Shown here one piece after another: positions 60,346 through 64,000 of a stretch of DNA of 64,000 nt (positions within the stretch are counted from its first letter, which is position 1; each line of letters starts with the position of its first letter). The notes under the pieces were generated by a model that saw nothing but the letters and a program-made list of their open reading frames with translations, was not told where the DNA came from and did not search any database. Origin of the DNA: Pseudanabaena yagii GIHE-NHR1 (GTDB taxonomy: Bacteria; Cyanobacteriota; Cyanobacteriia; Pseudanabaenales; Pseudanabaenaceae); NCBI RefSeq assembly GCF_012863495.1, contig NZ_JAAVJL010000001.1, positions 682,001 through 746,000 on the forward strand, written 5' to 3'. A program made the translations under genes and the position numbers.

Positions 60346-60588
60346 ATGTTAGTTGAACGTCCTAACCATAAAGAGTTAACCTCCGAAGAGTTACAAAGTT
60401 TACAAAAACTTCATACAATCATCGATCGCGCGATCGCCGATGGCAGAATTACTAAATACGAAATGGAGCAAATTGATCGCTCTATTTATGCTGATGGCAA
60501 AGTTTTTGTAGAAGAACTGACGATGGTGCGACAACTTGTGAAAGATAAAATTGATGATGGATCTCTAGCCTACGATTGGGACAACTAG
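60346..60588 (+). CDS. Small acidic helical protein (TerB-like character)
   Basis: 80 residues from the ATG at 60346 (MLVERPNHKELTSEELQSLQ). The frame is open to 60160, but that part lies in repeat DNA; a GTG at 60316 is also possible. IIDRAIADGRITKYEMEQIDRSIYADGKVFVEELTMV has two ADGxxxxxE segments, like the acidic helical hairpins of TerB-type domains. No partner suggests a role; it precedes trhO by 33 bases. Confidence 0.6.
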   Translation: MLVERPNHKELTSEELQSLQKLHTIIDRAIADGRITKYEMEQIDRSIYADGKVFVEELTMVRQLVKDKIDDGSLAYDWDN

Positions 60589-60621
60589 AACGCAAAGCGC
60601 TATATTTGATTTGTAGCAAAA

Positions 60622-61425
60622 ATGAATGGGCAAATGAGTAGGATTAAGCAAATCAATCGTCTGCAAGCACAGGTTATAGCAGCAAAGGAAAAGGCTCAAG
60701 ACAATAAACAAGCAAATATTGAGCTTTGTGTAGTTGCAGCGTTTTACCATTTTACTGACTTGCCTGACTATGAAGCGATGCGCGCTCCTCTCAAGGAATT
60801 TTGTGATGCTCACCAACTCAAGGGTACGATCCTCCTCGCCAAAGAAGGCATCAATTCGACGATCGCAGGTAGTCGCGAAGCGATCGATGCTTTACTAGCC
60901 CATTTGCGTAGCGATCCCCGCCTTCAGAATTTAGAACATAAGGAATCCTATTGCCAAGGAATTCCATTTCAAAGGATGAAAGTAAGACTCAAAAAGGAAA
61001 TTGTGACCTTAGGAGTCCCTGATATCGATCCTCGCTATCGAGTTGGTAAATATGTTGATCCTAAGGATTGGAATGAGTTACTTGCTGATCCTGATGTGAT
61101 TGTCGTTGATACACGCAATAGCTATGAGGTCGAGTTTGGAACCTTTAAAGGAGCAATTAATCCCAATATCGAAACCTTTGGTGAATTCCCTCACTATGTC
61201 CAAGAGCAGTTAAGTCCTGAGAAACATCAGAAAGTTGCCATGTTCTGCACGGGTGGAATTCGTTGCGAGAAAGCTAGTTCCTATATGCTGTCTCAGGGTT
61301 TTTCTGAGGTTTATCATCTAAAGGGAGGAATTCTCAAATATTTAGAGGAGGTTCCACCAGAAGAAAGCATTTGGGAAGGTGAGTGCTTTGTCTTTGACGA
61401 TCGCGTGAGTATAAATTCTATTTAG
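60622..61425 (+). CDS. trhO: tRNA uridine-34 hydroxylase TrhO (rhodanese-type), short C-terminus
   Basis: 267 residues. The N-terminal TrhO domain ([54 protein letters not shown]) is followed by a rhodanese domain with active-site [13 protein letters not shown]. It makes 5-hydroxyuridine at tRNA position 34. Family members continue after FVFDDRVS with a Cys-rich tail; here the frame ends SINSI and stops ten bases before a MITE-like repeat (61436), so the tail is missing. The first 33 residues are an extra helical extension. Confidence 0.88.
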   Translation: MNGQMSRIKQINRLQAQVIAAKEKAQDNKQANIELCVVAAFYHFTDLPDYEAMRAPLKEFCDAHQLKGTILLAKEGINSTIAGSREAIDALLAHLRSDPRLQNLEHKESYCQGIPFQRMKVRLKKEIVTLGVPDIDPRYRVGKYVDPKDWNELLADPDVIVVDTRNSYEVEFGTFKGAINPNIETFGEFPHYVQEQLSPEKHQKVAMFCTGGIRCEKASSYMLSQGFSEVYHLKGGILKYLEEVPPEESIWEGECFVFDDRVSINSI

Positions 61426-61435
61426 GGAATTGCTA

Positions 61436-61535
61436 TTAATTAAAGTACCTGTGGCTTCGACTCCGCTCAGCCAACGTTAGCTGAGCGGAGTCGAAGCTAG
61501 ATGTGACATTTTTTATCCGCAAGAGCCTTAGCTAC
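61436..61535 (+). repeat. MITE-like element, full copy
   Basis: ttgctattaattaaagtacc, palindrome 61454-61497, then ctagatgtgacattttttatccgcaagagcc; near-identical to the inverted copy at 48985-49087. It lies directly after the shortened trhO. From 61536 to 61679 I see no gene. Confidence 0.8.
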
Positions 61536-61679
61536 TTATAAGCACAATATACGAACTTAGTGATGCAATACGAAAATTAACTTGCTATCAGGTTAATCCG
61601 ATGTCAAAATATTAAGACCTAGGATAGATACAGCTCATTGCCGCCCATCCTAGTAAATATCCCGTTGGTACTGGCTCAA

Positions 61680-64000
61680 ATGACTATGCTCGGTAAAACC
61701 CTGACTGGGCGCTATAAGATCGTCAAACAACTTGGTGGCGGCGGCTTTAGCCAAACATTTATTGCTGAAGATGGATATTTGCCTGATCGACCTTCTTGTG
61801 TGATCAAGCAACTCAAACCTGCATCATCACAAATAGAAGTATTAGAAATTTCGCGTGAACTCTTTGACAAAGAAGCTAAGGTACTTTATCGACTTGGTAA
61901 GCATGAGTGCATTCCCAGCCTACTCGCTCACTTTGAAGAGGATGAAGAGTTTTTTCTAGCACAGGAATTGATCGAAGGCGAGGTTTTGACTCAAGAAATT
62001 AAAAAGGGGGTTTGTTTAGGAGAGCAGTACACAATTGATTTTTTGACAGATATTTTAACGACTTTAGACTTTGTGCATCGGCAACAGGTCATTCATCGGG
62101 ATATTAAGCCGAGTAATTTAATTCGTCGCATCAGCGATCGCCGAATTGTTTTAATCGATTTTGGTGCTGTTAAAGAAGTCAGTACCCAACCCATTAGTCA
62201 ACTAGGGCATACTTCGAGTCTAGTGATTGGTTCCCCCGGCTATATGCCCAATGAGCAATATAGTGGCAAAACCATGTTTGCTAGTGATATCTATGCGATC
62301 GGTATTATTGCGGTACAAGCCTTAACAGGACTATTGCCCAATCAAATTCCTGAAGATCCAATGACCAGTGAGTTTCGTTGGCGCGATCGCGCAAAAGTAA
62401 CACCGACCTTAGCAGATGTCATCGACAAGATGGTGCGGTTTGATTTCCGTCAGCGCTATCAATCCGCCAATGAAGTATTAGCTGCCCTCCAGCCATTATT
62501 AACCAAGTCTCTCGCTCAAACTATCTTTAGCGCAGTTACCCCATCATTGCTTGATGATTTATCTTTAAGTCCTGACAATTCTGATCTTCAAAATCCCAAC
62601 CTCAATAACATTACTAAGAGTCCTCTCGACCTTCTCATTGATGACATTTCCGATGATCTGGAAATGAGTGAAGATCCAGTTAGAGCAAAGAAATTAGTAT
62701 GCCTAGTATGTACTGGTATCTTAGAGAATGATGCCCAGCGTTTAGATAACTTCAGTTTTGTAGAACTACTTCAAGATTTATATCAGCAATATCCAACGAT
62801 AGAATCACTAAAAGAGAACTTGGTCAAAGCGGTGAAGACAATCTCCGTACCCAAGCAACGCCAGTATCTCATCGTTGCCAAAACAGTCTTTAATATAGTT
62901 TCTCAACTCTATAAGCCATCAACAACCGAAGCTCCTTCCAGTAGTTCTGAGCCAGTCAGTTCTAGTGCTCAGGTAATGAGCCAACCAATTTCCTATCAAG
63001 TGAGTAACTTAGTCATTAATGCTGGCTCCGCGCAGATAGTTGCACCAATTGAGCATTCTCCAAACAGTCAAAGTGTTTTAGAAGAGAAATTACCCAATGG
63101 AGATCTTCATCCAGATTTGCCGTCAGCAGAGAGTCAATTGGGATTCACTCAAGATGAGATATCGCTCCTTAACTCCTACCCTAGTGAAGATAATGATATT
63201 TACGCATGGGTTGCCCATGATATTGATACAGATGCTCAACAAATGCGCTTAAAAAAGCTTCTATTCTATACCTATCAAGATGTATGGGAAAGCGATCTCC
63301 GTCAATTAAATAGCATTGATTGGATAGGTTTGCTAAAGGAATTAGTCACCTTTATGCCCACTTTTCCACAATTAAGAGCCTTGATTCAGGAAGCAGTGCA
63401 AAGAGTTTCTAAACCTGCGGAATATACAGTAATTGGCAATATGTTACTTGCAAAGTTGGAACCTCTTTATCCTGATAGCGCTTACCCAAATATTGCGGAA
63501 GTAGTTGCGCCACCTGTTTATCAAAACAATGGCTTTATAGAGCCTATCGCAAGTTATGAGCAATCGAAAGTTCCATTTGATCCTCAAATCGTCCATGATC
63601 TCTTTGATTTACGTTTAGAGTTAATGCGGTTCACCAACTCTATGCGAACCAAAATCTTACTATTTTCTACTCTTTATTATCCCTTCGATCCCGATCACGA
63701 CAATTGGCAGGATTTGCGTACCCATGAGTTAGACGGGCTACTCCGACAGCTATTTTATGCCTATCCCTCCTTTGACAAAGTAGAACATACGCTCTGGCAA
63801 GTAGCGCGATCGCTTAATGAATCAAGTGCCTATGAGCAGTCTGCCAACTACATTCTCCAAGTGATCAAGACTCTCTATGAGCAACTTGTAGCCAAATCAA
63901 TGCAGCATCCTGCCGAAGGCGGCTTACAGCCATCACAGGATACTGATTTCACGCAGCCAAGTGCCATTTTCCATCAAGGTGATGAGGACGATACTTGTCA
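61680..64000 (+). CDS. Ser/Thr protein kinase, N-terminal part (3' end outside window)
   Basis: The frame is open from the ATG at 61680 to the window edge (773 codons). The kinase domain (residues 1-275) begins LTGRYKIVKQLGGGGFSQTF (Gly loop), has the Lys in CVIKQLKP, HRDIKPSNLI (catalytic loop), LIDFGAVKEV (DFG) and SPGYMPNEQY. After it lies a long region without membrane helix up to residue 773, containing several helical segments repeating a W/L-x-x-LxxLLxxxYxxYP pattern (FVELLQDLYQQYPTIESL; LNSIDWIGLLKELVTFMPTF; DGLLRQLFYAYPSFDKV). This repeated helical module looks like effector-associated (EAD-like) death-fold units. The gene is the cyanobacterial Hanks kinase type. Confidence 0.88.
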   Translation, partial: MTMLGKTLTGRYKIVKQLGGGGFSQTFIAEDGYLPDRPSCVIKQLKPASSQIEVLEISRELFDKEAKVLYRLGKHECIPSLLAHFEEDEEFFLAQELIEGEVLTQEIKKGVCLGEQYTIDFLTDILTTLDFVHRQQVIHRDIKPSNLIRRISDRRIVLIDFGAVKEVSTQPISQLGHTSSLVIGSPGYMPNEQYSGKTMFASDIYAIGIIAVQALTGLLPNQIPEDPMTSEFRWRDRAKVTPTLADVIDKMVRFDFRQRYQSANEVLAALQPLLTKSLAQTIFSAVTPSLLDDLSLSPDNSDLQNPNLNNITKSPLDLLIDDISDDLEMSEDPVRAKKLVCLVCTGILENDAQRLDNFSFVELLQDLYQQYPTIESLKENLVKAVKTISVPKQRQYLIVAKTVFNIVSQLYKPSTTEAPSSSSEPVSSSAQVMSQPISYQVSNLVINAGSAQIVAPIEHSPNSQSVLEEKLPNGDLHPDLPSAESQLGFTQDEISLLNSYPSEDNDIYAWVAHDIDTDAQQMRLKKLLFYTYQDVWESDLRQLNSIDWIGLLKELVTFMPTFPQLRALIQEAVQRVSKPAEYTVIGNMLLAKLEPLYPDSAYPNIAEVVAPPVYQNNGFIEPIASYEQSKVPFDPQIVHDLFDLRLELMRFTNSMRTKILLFSTLYYPFDPDHDNWQDLRTHELDGLLRQLFYAYPSFDKVEHTLWQVARSLNESSAYEQSANYILQVIKTLYEQLVAKSMQHPAEGGLQPSQDTDFTQPSAIFHQGDEDDTC

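Overview
The window reads as the chromosome of a cyanobacterium. GCGATCGC-type (HIP1) octamers are scattered through almost every housekeeping gene, and the gene content is cyanobacterial: a SufR-regulated suf locus, a DUF29 protein, a DASH cryptochrome, a bilin-type GAF kinase, GyrB carrying an intein, EACC1 and caspase/FGE proteins, and a TIGR04168 phosphoesterase. Gene content is compatible with a Pseudanabaena-like filamentous cyanobacterium, but genus is an inference I cannot test here.

Layout. 1-4.2 kb: defence/accessory island holding the C-terminal part of a NACHT/HEAT-repeat protein, then antitoxins and toxins (orphan VapB with a VapC stump, an antitoxin-like orphan, YefM-YoeB, MNT-HEPN). 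4.3-9.8 kb: biotin synthase, and a 1412-residue hybrid histidine kinase with a DXCF-type cyanobacteriochrome GAF domain. 9.85-19.75 kb: iron-sulfur cluster genes (nfu, sufR, sufB, then sufC-sufD). sufB is separated from sufCD by about 4.9 kb of accessory DNA: DUF29, a TPR protein with a premature stop, a papain-fold toxin pair, a decayed IS4-family element with a 9-bp target duplication, a DUF433 antitoxin and a PD-(D/E)XK-like protein. 19.8-23.0 kb: gyrB with a 435-residue intein. 23.4-24.3 kb: two secreted DUF4189 paralogues.

24.6-34.8 kb: the most interesting part, a probable integrated filamentous phage (inovirus). It has an IS110-type DEDD transposase/integrase, a lone DnaJ-type zinc-finger protein, an early regulatory switch with an XRE repressor, a tandem-repeat and hairpin-rich region resembling a ssDNA origin/packaging region, a Rep_trans replication initiator, a putative ssDNA-binding protein, a run of tiny membrane proteins including a pVIII-like major coat protein, a pIII-like Ala-rich adhesin, a pVI-like protein and a Zot/pI assembly ATPase. 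A DUF192 lipoprotein closes the operon. No secretin gene is present.

35-64 kb: ruvC; a DUF1176 lipoprotein; an EACC1 + caspase-FGE pair; a phosphoesterase; a lone amino-acid ABC permease; DASH cryptochrome; a second FGE protein; a LivF-type ATPase; a peptidoglycan-binding-domain protein; a membrane protein; an alpha/beta hydrolase; purE; a phosphatase-like protein; a VOC protein; TrmN6; ThrC; a pentameric ligand-gated channel in an operon with a CACHE sensor; glutamate-type dehydrogenase; a CBM20-SGNH-DUF1796 protein; a shortened TrhO; and the N-terminal part of a Ser/Thr kinase running off the right edge.

The intergenic spaces are unusually rich in perfect hairpins and at least three dispersed repeat families. 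No tRNA, rRNA or CRISPR array was seen.
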